64,000 bases of DNA from Paramicrobacterium fandaimingii (GCF_011751745.2 NZ_CP061170.1:1054001-1118000), one strand, 5' to 3'. Positions 8,497-17,230 are shown, numbered from the stretch's first letter. Numbers and translations are program-made. The notes: generated by a model from the letters alone, not told the origin.

Positions 8497-9414
8497 TCAC
8501 AACGTGCGATCGGTGAATTCACGCGTGTGTACGTCGACGGGTACCTTTTCGAGTTCACGTACGCCTCGCGCCACATGCTCCGAGAGGCGCCTGAACGCTT
8601 CCTCGCCTTTTTCTGCCGTCGCGCGCAATGGATTTCCGATGATGCCATTCTCGACGAACTCATGGTGGTCCATGGGGAAGGTGAAGTACTGGTACCCCTC
8701 GAAATCCGTGTCGGGCATTCCGTCCTCTTTGCTGAACGCCTTCGGGAGGAAGGCCGGCGTGTGCGCACGCGTGTCGACGGCGCGCTCCATGCGCACCAGG
8801 TCGGGGTTCCACGCAAGATCCTGACTCGTCTCGAGTTCACTCGAGTGCCAACCGGGTGTTTCTTCTGGTGGGTTTTCCATGAGGCCTTCGAGGATTCCTG
8901 TGTAGCGCTCCATATATGGCTTGACGAACGAGATCAGCGCACCGGTCTCGTAACGGAGCTTACGCAGCACGGGATCGACAACTTTGACGTTCGAGCCATG
9001 GCCGTTGATGAAGATGATGCGGTTGAACCCGTGATGAATGAGGCTTCGAGCGACATCGTTCATCAGGTTCAGCAGCGTGCTCGCGCGCAGGGTCACGGTG
9101 CCTCGGCCCTGGCCGGCGCCGTACATGTGCTGTGGTGAGTACCCTGCCCACAACGGCGGCGTGTGCAGAACGCCGATGGCCTCGGATACCCGATCGGCGA
9201 TCTCGGTAGCGGTGATCGTGTCGGTGTACAGCGGCAGATGCGGACCATGCTGTTCTGTGCTCGCCATCGGCACGAGAATTGTGTCTTTCGTCTTCAGGTA
9301 CTCTTCGATGTCGACGTACGAGAGGTACGCGTGATTCCACGACCGAAATTTTGCGCGGAAATCGTCGTCACCCGAAGTCAGTTTGGTGATCACGCGCTCT
9401 GGACGGGGGTTCAT
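8497..9414 (-). CDS. Creatininase family amidohydrolase
   Basis: A 305-residue protein of the creatininase superfamily, metal-dependent hydrolases of cyclic amides, formamides and related bonds. It keeps STEQHGPHLPLYTD (metal ligands Glu, His, Asp), FINGHGSN and HSSELETS (the second metal His/Glu region, usually HAGExETS). It is about 40-50 residues longer than creatininase itself, with extra N- and C-terminal segments. Its ATG overlaps the stop of the Tm-1-like gene and has a perfect AAGGAGG four bases upstream, so the two are co-translated. In this operon it probably opens a ring or cleaves a C-N or ester bond in an unidentified substrate. Confidence 0.88.
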   Translation of the reverse strand: MNPRPERVITKLTSGDDDFRAKFRSWNHAYLSYVDIEEYLKTKDTILVPMASTEQHGPHLPLYTDTITATEIADRVSEAIGVLHTPPLWAGYSPQHMYGAGQGRGTVTLRASTLLNLMNDVARSLIHHGFNRIIFINGHGSNVKVVDPVLRKLRYETGALISFVKPYMERYTGILEGLMENPPEETPGWHSSELETSQDLAWNPDLVRMERAVDTRAHTPAFLPKAFSKEDGMPDTDFEGYQYFTFPMDHHEFVENGIIGNPLRATAEKGEEAFRRLSEHVARGVRELEKVPVDVHTREFTDRTL

Positions 9415-10637
9415 GGTGCCTCCTTAGGCATCAGGGATACAAAGAGCTCGGCAGCCTTCTGGCCGAGCTTCGGATCGTTGATATGCAGATCGACGACATC
9501 GATGGGGATGTCGGGGCGCAGGTGTTCGCGAACCTCGGCGAGGAAGAGCGCATCGCCACGCGGATCCCAGAATGGGCCGTCGGGTGTGCTGGGTAAGGAC
9601 AGTCCACCGGTCGGCATGATGACATGCGTGGGGCCGGTTGAGGCATTCAGCCGCTCGGCGAAGATGCGGCCGAGCTGTTTCTTCTCGTCGTGGTTCGTCT
9701 GCACCAGCGTGTACTCCGGATTGTGGTCGTACATCACGCGGCCGCGAAGGCGTTCGGGAATCGCTTGGGGAGCGAACACCGAGAAGTCGATGCATCCGGG
9801 GAGCACGACCTGAGGGAGCCCGCTCTCGCCGACGCGGCGCAGGCGATTGGGCCCGCCGTCGTGAATGCCGCCCGTGAGCGGATCGGTAATCTCATTTGTC
9901 GTGTAATCGACGACGCCAACGAAATGTCCGTGGGCAGCCAGCTCTTCCATCGCGGGGCCTCCCACGCCGCTTGAATGAAACACGACGGTCTCGTAGCCGA
10001 ACTCTGTGAGACGGTCTTTCAGCGCGCCGACGGCGGTTGTCGTATTGCCGAGCATTGTGGCCGCGACATATCGACGCCCTGGCTCGGGCGGGCCGAGAGG
10101 ATGCCCGTTGGCGAGCATGCCGGCCATGGCGGCCGCCACATTGTCGAACACCGTCGTCGCTATGGGGTTGAGGCCGAGGATGTCGACCACAGAGTGAACA
10201 ACCATGACATCCGTTGTGCCCACGTAGGGGCCGAATTCGTGCCGGCCGGATGCGGTTGGTGCAACGACGATCTTCGGAACTCCGACCGGCAGAGTCTGGA
10301 TCGCCGCAGCCCCCATCACAGCGCCGACGCCGCCGACGCTGATGCCGCCGATGATCTCGCCCGCCGCGAACCGTTCGCGAATGACGTCGGTCACGAGGAT
10401 GCGCATCATCTCGACGGCCTTGCCGCGTGAGCCTGAGTTCTGCAGCGTGGCAAGCGTCATCCCCCCGCGTTCGGCCAGCTGAGCGTGCGTCACGTCAGGC
10501 TCGATACCGAGTGGCTCACCGAGGATTCCGGAGTCGACGACTAGAGTCTCGAGCCCGAGCGCGTGAATGCGGTCCCGGAGGTACGCAACCTCCGGGCCCT
10601 TGGTGTCGAGCGTGGCGACGATGACGACTTTGCTCAT
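9411..10637 (-). CDS. Tm-1-like ATP-binding domain protein (UPF0261)
   Basis: A 408-residue protein of the Tm-1-like ATP-binding family. It starts with VVIVATLDTKGPE and contains GGISVGGVGAVMGA, VAPTASGRHEFGPYVGTTD, and STPDGPFWDPRGD near the C terminus, all typical of UPF0261. The plant Tm-1 N-terminal domain binds ATP and confers virus resistance; the bacterial enzymes have no assigned reaction that I know of. Bacterial homologues are often next to a PEP-hydrolase-like TIM barrel; here a xylose-isomerase-like barrel and a creatininase take that place. An ATP-dependent step on a sugar-acid-like intermediate is plausible but unproven. Confidence 0.88.
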   Translation of the reverse strand: MSKVVIVATLDTKGPEVAYLRDRIHALGLETLVVDSGILGEPLGIEPDVTHAQLAERGGMTLATLQNSGSRGKAVEMMRILVTDVIRERFAAGEIIGGISVGGVGAVMGAAAIQTLPVGVPKIVVAPTASGRHEFGPYVGTTDVMVVHSVVDILGLNPIATTVFDNVAAAMAGMLANGHPLGPPEPGRRYVAATMLGNTTTAVGALKDRLTEFGYETVVFHSSGVGGPAMEELAAHGHFVGVVDYTTNEITDPLTGGIHDGGPNRLRRVGESGLPQVVLPGCIDFSVFAPQAIPERLRGRVMYDHNPEYTLVQTNHDEKKQLGRIFAERLNASTGPTHVIMPTGGLSLPSTPDGPFWDPRGDALFLAEVREHLRPDIPIDVVDLHINDPKLGQKAAELFVSLMPKEAP

Positions 10638-10656
10638 GCTGAGATCCCGTGTATCC

Positions 10657-11547
10657 CTAAATCAGCGGCAGCAGCGTCTCGGAATTTACCTTGACGAGCC
10701 AGTCGTAGAATTCTTCCGTCAACACGCTGGAACCGTGATCGATGATGAACTTGAGCTGCTCGGGATCGATGTCGAGACCCTCGAAGTTCGTCTCCAGCGC
10801 ATTCGGGTACTTGTTGGCAGGCGTGCGATCGACGGGTGCGACGAACTCGGCCGTGAGCGCGCCGTCGTATCCGATCTCCTGCAGAGTGCCGATGACCTTT
10901 TCCCAGTCGTAGTCGCCGTAGCCCGCGGGCATCCGGTTGTTTTCAGCGACGTGGAAGTCGACAAGGCGGTCTCCGACGAGGCGGATCGCGGCGAACATAT
11001 CTGCCTCCTCGATGTTGATGTGGAAGGCATCGAGCACGACACCGAGGTTCGGCCCGACCGCGTCGCACAGGGCAAGGGCCTGCTCGGCGCGCGTGATGAG
11101 GTAGGACTCAAATCGGTTGAGAGGCTCGATGCCGACTCGAACTCCTTTGGCCTCGGCGACGTCGTAGATCTCTGACACGCCTTCGACAAGCCACGTCCAC
11201 TCGTTTTCCGGCGTGGAGTCGGGCACGACCTTGCCCACGGTGCCCGGAACAAGCGTCAGGATCTGACCGTCCAGGTCGTGGACGAGCTGGATGCAGTCTT
11301 TGACGTACTGCACGCTTGAGGCGCGCATTGCCTCATCGCTGCTCTGCATATTGCGCTTGTCAACCATGAGGGTGACCGCACCCCAGCAATCGAGGTTGTA
11401 ATGATCGAGCAGTCCGCGCACGTGCTTGGCATCGTACTGCTCTGGCTCACCACTGATCTCGATGCTCTTGTACCCATACTTCGCCAGGCGCGCGATCGTT
11501 GTTTCGATGGGTTCGCTGCGCATCCAATTGTGCATTGACAGGTGCAT
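10657..11547 (-). CDS. Sugar phosphate isomerase/epimerase-like TIM barrel protein
   Basis: A 296-residue xylose-isomerase-like TIM barrel (AP endonuclease family 2 fold). Visible barrel elements include the N-terminal HLSMHNWM, GYKSIEISGE, the metal-ligand-like GIEPLNRFESYL, VVLDAFHINIEE (Asp and His ligands), FHVAENNR and GALTAEF. This pattern fits a divalent-metal epimerase or hydroxypyruvate/ketose isomerase. I chose the ATG at 11547 because AGGAG lies five bases upstream; the frame extends to 11571 without support. It lies between the FAD oxidase and the Tm-1-like gene on the same strand, with an 88-base gap upstream. Confidence 0.88.
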   Translation of the reverse strand: MHLSMHNWMRSEPIETTIARLAKYGYKSIEISGEPEQYDAKHVRGLLDHYNLDCWGAVTLMVDKRNMQSSDEAMRASSVQYVKDCIQLVHDLDGQILTLVPGTVGKVVPDSTPENEWTWLVEGVSEIYDVAEAKGVRVGIEPLNRFESYLITRAEQALALCDAVGPNLGVVLDAFHINIEEADMFAAIRLVGDRLVDFHVAENNRMPAGYGDYDWEKVIGTLQEIGYDGALTAEFVAPVDRTPANKYPNALETNFEGLDIDPEQLKFIIDHGSSVLTEEFYDWLVKVNSETLLPLI

Positions 11548-11635
11548 GACACTCTCCTTTGAGGTTGACACGGCTTACGTGCCGGGTTGCTTCATTTCTG
11601 TATTCAGTTGTGATCCGCCGGTGTTGTTGGGGTCG

Positions 11636-13120
11636 TCACCAGCGGCTGTTTCTCGGCGGGCCGAACCCGAGTTTGCCCGGGTTCATGATCCCGTCTGGGT
11701 CCCAGGCGTTCTTGAGCGCACGCATCAGCTCGAATCCAGCGCCATACTGGGGTCGCATGAACCGGCCGAGCTTGAGACCGACACCGTGGTGATCATTGAG
11801 TACGCCGCCGTGTGCCAGCGCCTGAGTCACGCCGACGTCCCACAGTCGATCATGCAGCGCCATCGCCTCGGTCGGATCTGCGGGCGGTTCGTCAACGTAG
11901 AAGCGGTCGTAGATCATGGCTCCCCACGGGTACCAATGCGAGAGATGCGCCGTATATCTGGCGCCGTACTCGGAAAACTGTTCTTCGATAGCGCTCTTGC
12001 GCGCGCGATAGATGGCGGGAATATCGCTGAAGCGGGCAACGGTGTCGAACGTTCCGTAGAGGAGCGGCGGTTGGGGGAGTTTGCCTTTGGCGTAGGGCTC
12101 GTACTTGCCGTCCCACCAGGTCTGTCCGACGTCGGGACCGAGTGAGACCCCGCTGGCTCTCTCCGCGAGCGTGGTGATCGCGCGTGTTTCGTAGTCGACC
12201 AGCTCCTCAGCTCCATCGCACATGACGACCATGAGAGTTCCGGTGAACGGTGTGCCTACCCAGTCTTTGAGCTTCTTGCTGTCGGCCTCGTCATAGAGCC
12301 GGATGACAGCGGGGCGCAGCCTGCTTGTCATGATCAGTCGGCCAGCCTCGATTCCGGCGAAGATATCGGGAAAGCTGAACGAGAGAAACGCACGCGCTTG
12401 CGGGAGCGGGTCGATGCGCAGGCTGACTTGCGTGATGACGCCGAGCGTTCCCTCGGAGCCGACGAACGTCTGAAGGAGGTCGGATCCGGCTGCGTGACTG
12501 GGGACGGGCAGCGTGCTGATCGTCGTTCCCGGTGCGACAACGGCCTCAAGCTGCAGCACCTGATCTTCTGCCTTGCCGTACTTTGTGGAGACGACACCGG
12601 AGCCGCGAGCCGCGATGAAGCCGCCGATTGTCGCGCCGAGATGGTACGAGCCGGGATAGTGCGCGAGCGTAAACCCCTTCTCATTGAGCGACTTCTCAAG
12701 GACGGGGCCGTCGATTCCGGCCTGAGCTGTGACGACGAGGCTCTCATCGTCGATCTCGATGATGTCGGTCATGCGGGTCATGTCGAGGGCGATGCCACCG
12801 TAGGGGGCGAAGGTTCCACTCTGCGTGCCGGAGCCACCGCCACGGGGAACCACAGGGATCTGGTAGTCAGACGCGATGCGCACGACACCTTCGACGTCAC
12901 GCGTTGTTCGGGGGCGCACAACAAAGTCGGCAGCCGGCTGCCGGAGGCCTTTGTGCGTGAGATATTTGGACATCCACGACCAGTCAGACGCCTCGGATTG
13001 CAAGTCAGCATCATCGATGCTGACATTATCGGGCCCGACGACTGCACCGAGTTCACGGACGATTTGGCCCCGCAGGAAGAGATCCCCGCTCACGGCGTTG
13101 GCCGGTGGTGTCTGGGTCAC
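11636..13120 (-). CDS. FAD-binding oxidase, VAO/AGPS-like (COG0277)
   Basis: A 494-residue flavoprotein of the vanillyl-alcohol-oxidase/PCMH fold. The FAD-binding region holds VPRGGGSGTQSG, HLGATIGGFIAARGSG and GSEGTLGVITQVSLRIDP; the cap and C terminus hold NDHHGVGLKLG and DPDGIMNPGKLG, as in D-lactate/glycolate dehydrogenases and alkylglycerone-phosphate synthases. It likely oxidises a hydroxy acid or secondary alcohol. It is the first gene of the catabolic operon, directly downstream of a promoter with the shared GntR dyad. The GTG start at 13120 has AAGGAG about six bases before it. The natural substrate is unknown. Confidence 0.88.
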   Translation of the reverse strand: MTQTPPANAVSGDLFLRGQIVRELGAVVGPDNVSIDDADLQSEASDWSWMSKYLTHKGLRQPAADFVVRPRTTRDVEGVVRIASDYQIPVVPRGGGSGTQSGTFAPYGGIALDMTRMTDIIEIDDESLVVTAQAGIDGPVLEKSLNEKGFTLAHYPGSYHLGATIGGFIAARGSGVVSTKYGKAEDQVLQLEAVVAPGTTISTLPVPSHAAGSDLLQTFVGSEGTLGVITQVSLRIDPLPQARAFLSFSFPDIFAGIEAGRLIMTSRLRPAVIRLYDEADSKKLKDWVGTPFTGTLMVVMCDGAEELVDYETRAITTLAERASGVSLGPDVGQTWWDGKYEPYAKGKLPQPPLLYGTFDTVARFSDIPAIYRARKSAIEEQFSEYGARYTAHLSHWYPWGAMIYDRFYVDEPPADPTEAMALHDRLWDVGVTQALAHGGVLNDHHGVGLKLGRFMRPQYGAGFELMRALKNAWDPDGIMNPGKLGFGPPRNSRW

Positions 13121-13183
13121 CGAGTCTCCTTCGACTTGGGTCTCTGAACTCGCAGCGCTTCATCAAGAACTGTAGCCGTCGAC

Positions 13184-13242
13184 CTTGTATCCATATCTGT
13201 ATACAAGTAAGAACACTAGCCGTCTTTCGGCCTGGGTGTCAA
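13184..13242 (-). promoter_or_regulatory. Promoter and GntR-type operator of the catabolic operon
   Basis: On the minus strand TTGACA (13242-13237), an 18-base spacer and TAGTGT (13218-13213) form a promoter for the FAD oxidase gene. Six bases after the -10 lies the dyad CTTGTAT-N10-ATACAAG (13207-13184), with seven-base perfect arms. The core matches the dyad at 2916-2937 exactly in both arms and in spacing. I infer that the same GntR/FCD repressor binds both. Confidence 0.78.
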
Positions 13243-13308
13243 CAGTTCATGGCGCTTCGAGCCGCAAGGGTGAGGGAGAAGCGCGGGCGCGGAGGTGGCG
13301 CCAGCAGA

Positions 13309-14529
13309 TCAGGCGAGAGCGTGCCTCGGCTGCTCCTGCTCGTACTGCTGCTCGCGGGGCGCGAGGGCAATGGCGAAGAACGTTGTCACGGGCATTGCGA
13401 GAATGAGGCCGGCAGTTCCCACGAGCGTGCGCACGATCTCCTGACTGACGCGCTCGGTCGTGAGCAGATCCGTGATGTTCTGCGGATAGGTGTAGACGAG
13501 CAGAAGCATCATCATCACCGATCCGGCATAGGCGAACACGAGCGTGTAGATGCTCGACGCCACGTGGTCACGGCCGATGCGCATCGCCGCGGTGAAGATC
13601 TGGCGTCGGGGTGCGGTCGGGCTCAGCGCGCGCATCTCCCACACCGCAGACACCTGAGTGATCGTGATGTCATTGAGCACCCCGAGCCCGGCGATGACGA
13701 TCGTCGCCGAGACGATCGCCGACATGTTCATATCCGGCACGCTGGAGAACAGCATCCACCCTTCTTCGCTTCCGGTGCCCGTGAGGTGTGCCCAGTCGGT
13801 GGTGACGACGCCCGCGATTGCTGTGAACACAATGCCGAAGAGGGCGCCGAATAACGCCGCGGTCGTGCGCACAGAGACGCCGTGCGCCAGGTACAGCACG
13901 ATGAGCATGATGGCCGTCGCTCCGACGATCGCCACGAGAATGGGTGGCTTTCCGGTGAGCATCGCGGGAAAGATGAACACGGCAAGCACGCCGATCGCGA
14001 TGGCGACGCCGATGAGTGCACGGATGCCGCGCCAGGTGCCGACTGCCGCCACGATGATCACGAGCGCGACGACGATGATGGCGAGCTGAATCGTGCGTTG
14101 GTAGTCATAGAACGCGTAGTTGACGGGGTCGGCCTCGGTCGCCTCAAGTCGAACCAGCCGCACGGCGTCGCCCGACTCCATGCCTGTGCTGGCATACGTC
14201 GACGGGTCGATATCGAACGTTGCGCGCTTTCCGTCGCCGAGGTGCGAGATGACGCGGGCGCAGGGCCCCTCGATTCCCGCCATCGCCGAGCGCTCGCCCT
14301 GGCCTTCTTGGCAGTCGAATTCGGTGACGACGGCCACAGATGCGTCGACGAGGCTCACGCCCTCGCCTTCGTAGGGGCCTTGCTGCTGCGGAATGGCTCC
14401 CGGCTGCGGCCACAGTGTGAACATTCCGACGGCAACGGCGGCCGCGACAGCGAGCACGACGATCGTCAGAATCCTCGCCAGACGGGGGCGAGGGGCATCG
14501 GGGCGGGCGGTGCCGTGCGAGTGACTCAT
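13309..14529 (-). CDS. YibE/F family membrane protein
   Basis: A 406-residue protein. There is one N-terminal membrane segment (ILTIVVLAVAAAVAVGMF), then an extracytoplasmic domain of about 100 residues, then about seven further membrane helices forming the YibE/F core, with VSVRTTAALFGALFGIVFT and IVIAGLGVLNDITITQ as recognisable segments. YibE/F proteins are putative transporters of unknown substrate. It lies downstream of the two-component pair on the same strand but is separated by a strong 11-bp hairpin (14557-14595), so it probably has its own promoter. Length and topology are normal for actinobacterial members. Confidence 0.88.
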   Translation of the reverse strand: MSHSHGTARPDAPRPRLARILTIVVLAVAAAVAVGMFTLWPQPGAIPQQQGPYEGEGVSLVDASVAVVTEFDCQEGQGERSAMAGIEGPCARVISHLGDGKRATFDIDPSTYASTGMESGDAVRLVRLEATEADPVNYAFYDYQRTIQLAIIVVALVIIVAAVGTWRGIRALIGVAIAIGVLAVFIFPAMLTGKPPILVAIVGATAIMLIVLYLAHGVSVRTTAALFGALFGIVFTAIAGVVTTDWAHLTGTGSEEGWMLFSSVPDMNMSAIVSATIVIAGLGVLNDITITQVSAVWEMRALSPTAPRRQIFTAAMRIGRDHVASSIYTLVFAYAGSVMMMLLLVYTYPQNITDLLTTERVSQEIVRTLVGTAGLILAMPVTTFFAIALAPREQQYEQEQPRHALA

Positions 14530-14556
14530 CCGCTGAAACCTATCAGCAGATGGTGA

Positions 14557-14595
14557 AGCGGATGCCGTCGCACACGCGCCGCCGCGGCATCCGCT
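14557..14595 (-). terminator. Hairpin between the response regulator and YibE/F genes
   Basis: Perfect 11-bp arms AGCGGATGCCG (14557-14567) and CGGCATCCGCT (14585-14595) enclose a 17-base loop. The hairpin begins four bases after the response-regulator stop on the minus strand. No T-tract follows on the minus strand, so it is either a non-canonical actinobacterial terminator or an mRNA 3' stabiliser. Confidence 0.45.
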
Positions 14596-14598
14596 CGG

Positions 14599-15228
14599 TT
14601 AAATCCAGCCCTGCTGCCACGCGTGCTCTGCGGCCTCCTGACGGGAGTCGACGCCCAGCTTCGTCATGGCAGACGAGAGGTAGTTGCGCACGGTTCCCTG
14701 CGCGAGGTTGAGGCGCCCGGCGATCTGCTGCACGCTCAGCGTCGATCGGCTGAGGCGCACGGCGTCGAGCTCGCGGTCGGTGAGCGGGCAGCGTTCGGCG
14801 GCAAGCGCGGCGGCGGCGATCTCGGAGTCAATGTAGCGTTTGCCCGCGGCGACGTCGCGGATGACGTCGGCGATCTGCTCGGCAGGCGTCGACTTCGGCA
14901 CGAACCCCGAGATGCGGGCAGACAGCGCTCGCCGCAGCACACCGGGTCGAGCGTGGCGAGTGACGAGTACCACGCGCGTCGACACGGCGCGGATGATGCG
15001 CTCCGCTGCCTCGAGCCCGTCGGCCTGCGGCATCTCGAGGTCGAGCAGACACACATCGGGCCGCGTTGCCACGGCGAGATCCTCCGCTGTGACACCGTTG
15101 TCGGCGCTCGCCACAACATCAACGTCGGGCTCGAGCGAGAGCAGCGCGACGAGTGCCGTGCGGATCATATGCTCGTCGTCGGCGATAAGCACGCGGATGC
15201 TGCGCTGCGGCGTTTCGGGGTCAGCCAT
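14599..15228 (-). CDS. NarL/LuxR-type response regulator
   Basis: A 209-residue regulator. The receiver domain has IRVLIADDEHM (acidic pocket), the phospho-acceptor Asp in VCLLDLEMPQADG (about residue 62) and the conserved Thr/Lys region (VVLVTRHARP, FVPKST). The C-terminal LuxR-type helix-turn-helix covers LTDRELDAVRLS and GTVRNYLSSAMTKLGV. It is paired with the histidine kinase gene upstream, which it overlaps by eight bases. By analogy with DesR/LiaR-type systems it may respond to membrane or cell-envelope stress. The palindrome GTGACA-N2-TGTCAC upstream of the kinase is a candidate target. Confidence 0.95.
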   Translation of the reverse strand: MADPETPQRSIRVLIADDEHMIRTALVALLSLEPDVDVVASADNGVTAEDLAVATRPDVCLLDLEMPQADGLEAAERIIRAVSTRVVLVTRHARPGVLRRALSARISGFVPKSTPAEQIADVIRDVAAGKRYIDSEIAAAALAAERCPLTDRELDAVRLSRSTLSVQQIAGRLNLAQGTVRNYLSSAMTKLGVDSRQEAAEHAWQQGWI

Positions 15229-16441
15229 GTGGTTGCTCCACGTGATCGAAACTGTCGTTCGCGGCGACGTCGGGTACCGAGGCGATTAATTCAAAGCGTT
15301 CGTCGCTCATTGCGATTGAGAGCGTGCCGCCCCGGTCAGCGACGCGGGCACGCAGGCCAGCAAGACCCGTGCCCTCCGTGCTCGTCGGGACCGCATCGAC
15401 GCCGTCATTGACGATCGTCAGCGACGAGCATCCATTTTCTGTCTGCAGTGCTATCTCAACGTGCGATGCGTTGCTGTGGCGCAGAATATTCGTCGTTGCT
15501 TCACGAACGACGAAGGCCAACGCGCGACGCGCATCAACTGACGCCGGCAGGGCGTCGACCTTCAGAACGCACGTGGCGCTGGCTGCCGAAAGTACTTCGC
15601 GGGCATTCCGAAGCTCGTTGTCGAGCCCGACCTCGCGGTATCCAGCCACGAGCGAGCGCGTCTCTTGAAGTGCCTGGGCGGCTACGAGGCGAGTTTCTTG
15701 AAGCTGCTCCCTGGCTGCGACGGGGTCGCGCTCCAGCATCCGCTCCGCCAGCTCGGCCTTGAGGGCGATCACCTGCAGGTGATGACCTTGAATGTCGTGC
15801 AGGTCTGCAGCGAACCGCAGTCGTTCCTTTGCGATCGCAAGTTCGGCTGCCGAGCGGCGGTGGCGGTCGAGCTCGACAACGATGTTCCACCACCACAGGC
15901 TGAAGATCACGGCGAAGGGCAGCATCGTCGCATAGATGTACACCTGAATGCCGGCAGAGGGGCCCCCAGTCTCGGCGCCCCCGCCGAGGATCGCGTGGGC
16001 GGAAACTGCGTGCATGGCGAACAATATGATTCCCGCCGCGACCATCAGCCAGCGTGCACGCCGAGAGACCAGACAAGCGATGAGGACCGTAGACACCCAC
16101 AGGGGGAGCGGGGTGAACTGCCAGAGTTCGGCGGAGAAGAGCCCGAGCGTCCAGACGATACCGGGCACAACGGCAACCGAGAGCGTCCATGCAGGGTATG
16201 GCAGACCGCCGCCGATGCCGACGCGCAGAAACCAGCAGTAGCGAGTCTGCAGCACAAGGGACGCGAACATGAACACGACGATCACCGCGTCGATGATCGT
16301 GTTCGACCGAGTGAATGCCGTGAGCCCGACCACGATCAGAACGGCGCCGATGAAGACGACGAAGAACACGATGGAACTCAGCGTGTAAATCCACGTCGCG
16401 TGCACGCCGCGTGCAACGGTCGGGCGTGTCTTCTCGGGCAC
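15221..16441 (-). CDS. DesK-like sensor histidine kinase
   Basis: A 406-residue membrane kinase. The N-terminal half has about five to six membrane segments without a large extracellular loop. Then comes a HisKA_3 dimerisation domain with the phospho-accepting His in AADLHDIQGHHLQVIA, and a short HATPase with VREATTNILRHSNAS (N box) and GTGLAGLRARV (G box). The frame stays open up to a TTG at 16519, but those extra 26 codons have atypical codon use and overlap a palindrome, so I favour the GTG at 16441. No strong Shine-Dalgarno sequence supports either. The ligand is probably a membrane property. Confidence 0.92.
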   Translation of the reverse strand: MPEKTRPTVARGVHATWIYTLSSIVFFVVFIGAVLIVVGLTAFTRSNTIIDAVIVVFMFASLVLQTRYCWFLRVGIGGGLPYPAWTLSVAVVPGIVWTLGLFSAELWQFTPLPLWVSTVLIACLVSRRARWLMVAAGIILFAMHAVSAHAILGGGAETGGPSAGIQVYIYATMLPFAVIFSLWWWNIVVELDRHRRSAAELAIAKERLRFAADLHDIQGHHLQVIALKAELAERMLERDPVAAREQLQETRLVAAQALQETRSLVAGYREVGLDNELRNAREVLSAASATCVLKVDALPASVDARRALAFVVREATTNILRHSNASHVEIALQTENGCSSLTIVNDGVDAVPTSTEGTGLAGLRARVADRGGTLSIAMSDERFELIASVPDVAANDSFDHVEQPHG

Positions 16442-16512
16442 CGCGGCCGCTGTGTCGCTTATCAAACGCTGGCGGTGTCGGTGAATCGGGACATGGAACA
16501 GAGTGTAGATCA

Positions 16513-16526
16513 GTGACAAATGTCAC
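16513..16526. promoter_or_regulatory. Palindrome upstream of the kinase operon
   Basis: GTGACA-AA-TGTCAC has perfect six-base arms with a two-base centre. It lies in the 221-base region between the divergent kinase operon and the COG2426 gene, about 75 bases upstream of the favoured kinase start. It may be an operator for the LuxR-type response regulator or another regulator. Confidence 0.4.
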
Positions 16527-16662
16527 GGATGCTCGTGCGAAAACCCACGACGATCGGTGACGATGCGGCACTTACCACGGTGCGTGTGCGGCGACATGAT
16601 GGGTGTACACGGTTGCTCAGCATCGTCACACGGACCACGCGACTTCACAGAGAGGCACCATC

Positions 16663-17133
16663 ATGATCGAGGCAATTCAGGGCTTCGCCGCATCACTTCC
16701 CGAGCCGCTCACCTGGCTCGGCATTGTTCTTATCGCTGCCATTCCCCTCGTCGAATCGTACTTCGGGTCAGTGATCGGAGTGCTGCTCGGGCTGCATCCG
16801 GCCGTCGCGATCGGAATGGCCGTCATCGGTAACATCGTGTCGATGCTGATCTTCGTTCTGAGCGCCCACAAGGTCCGTCAGAAGGTGACGGCGAGCGGGG
16901 TGCAGAAAGAAGAGACTCCGCGCCGCCGCAAACTGCGTGAGCGCTTCGATCGCTACGGTGTTGCGGGTGTGAGTCTTGCCGGTCAGGCGCTGCTGCCAAG
17001 CCAGATCACGTCTGCGGCAATGGTTTCCTTTGGTGCGGCGAGAAACATCGTGATTTTCTGGCAGATCATCTCGATCATCTTGTGGGGTCTCGCGTTCGGC
17101 ATTCTGGCAACGCTCGGCGTCACCTTTCTGTGA
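16663..17133 (+). CDS. COG2426-type small membrane protein (putative small multidrug export family)
   Basis: A 156-residue protein with four or five hydrophobic segments. The opening IVLIAAIPLVESYFGSVIGV and the charged cytoplasmic loop (RRRKLRERFDRYGV) followed by GQALLPSQITSA are typical of COG2426, often annotated as small multidrug export proteins without direct proof. The frame opens at 16603, but the ATG at 16663 follows GAGAGG and begins the conserved part. It is divergent from the sensor kinase, so the two may share control through the intergenic palindrome. Confidence 0.75.
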   Translation: MIEAIQGFAASLPEPLTWLGIVLIAAIPLVESYFGSVIGVLLGLHPAVAIGMAVIGNIVSMLIFVLSAHKVRQKVTASGVQKEETPRRRKLRERFDRYGVAGVSLAGQALLPSQITSAAMVSFGAARNIVIFWQIISIILWGLAFGILATLGVTFL

Positions 17134-17230
17134 TGCCGCTCGCGCCTCGCTCGGCCCCCGCGGTGGCTAATGACGCTGTTGATGCTGAAGGGGCAACGTT
17201 TGACGTCCGAATCTTTGTTCGGATGGGTGA

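Noticed and set aside
11426-12145. 239-codon plus-strand frame across the TIM-barrel and FAD oxidase genes
   Set aside because: No domain, low-quality composition, and fully covered by the two minus-strand genes with clear motifs.
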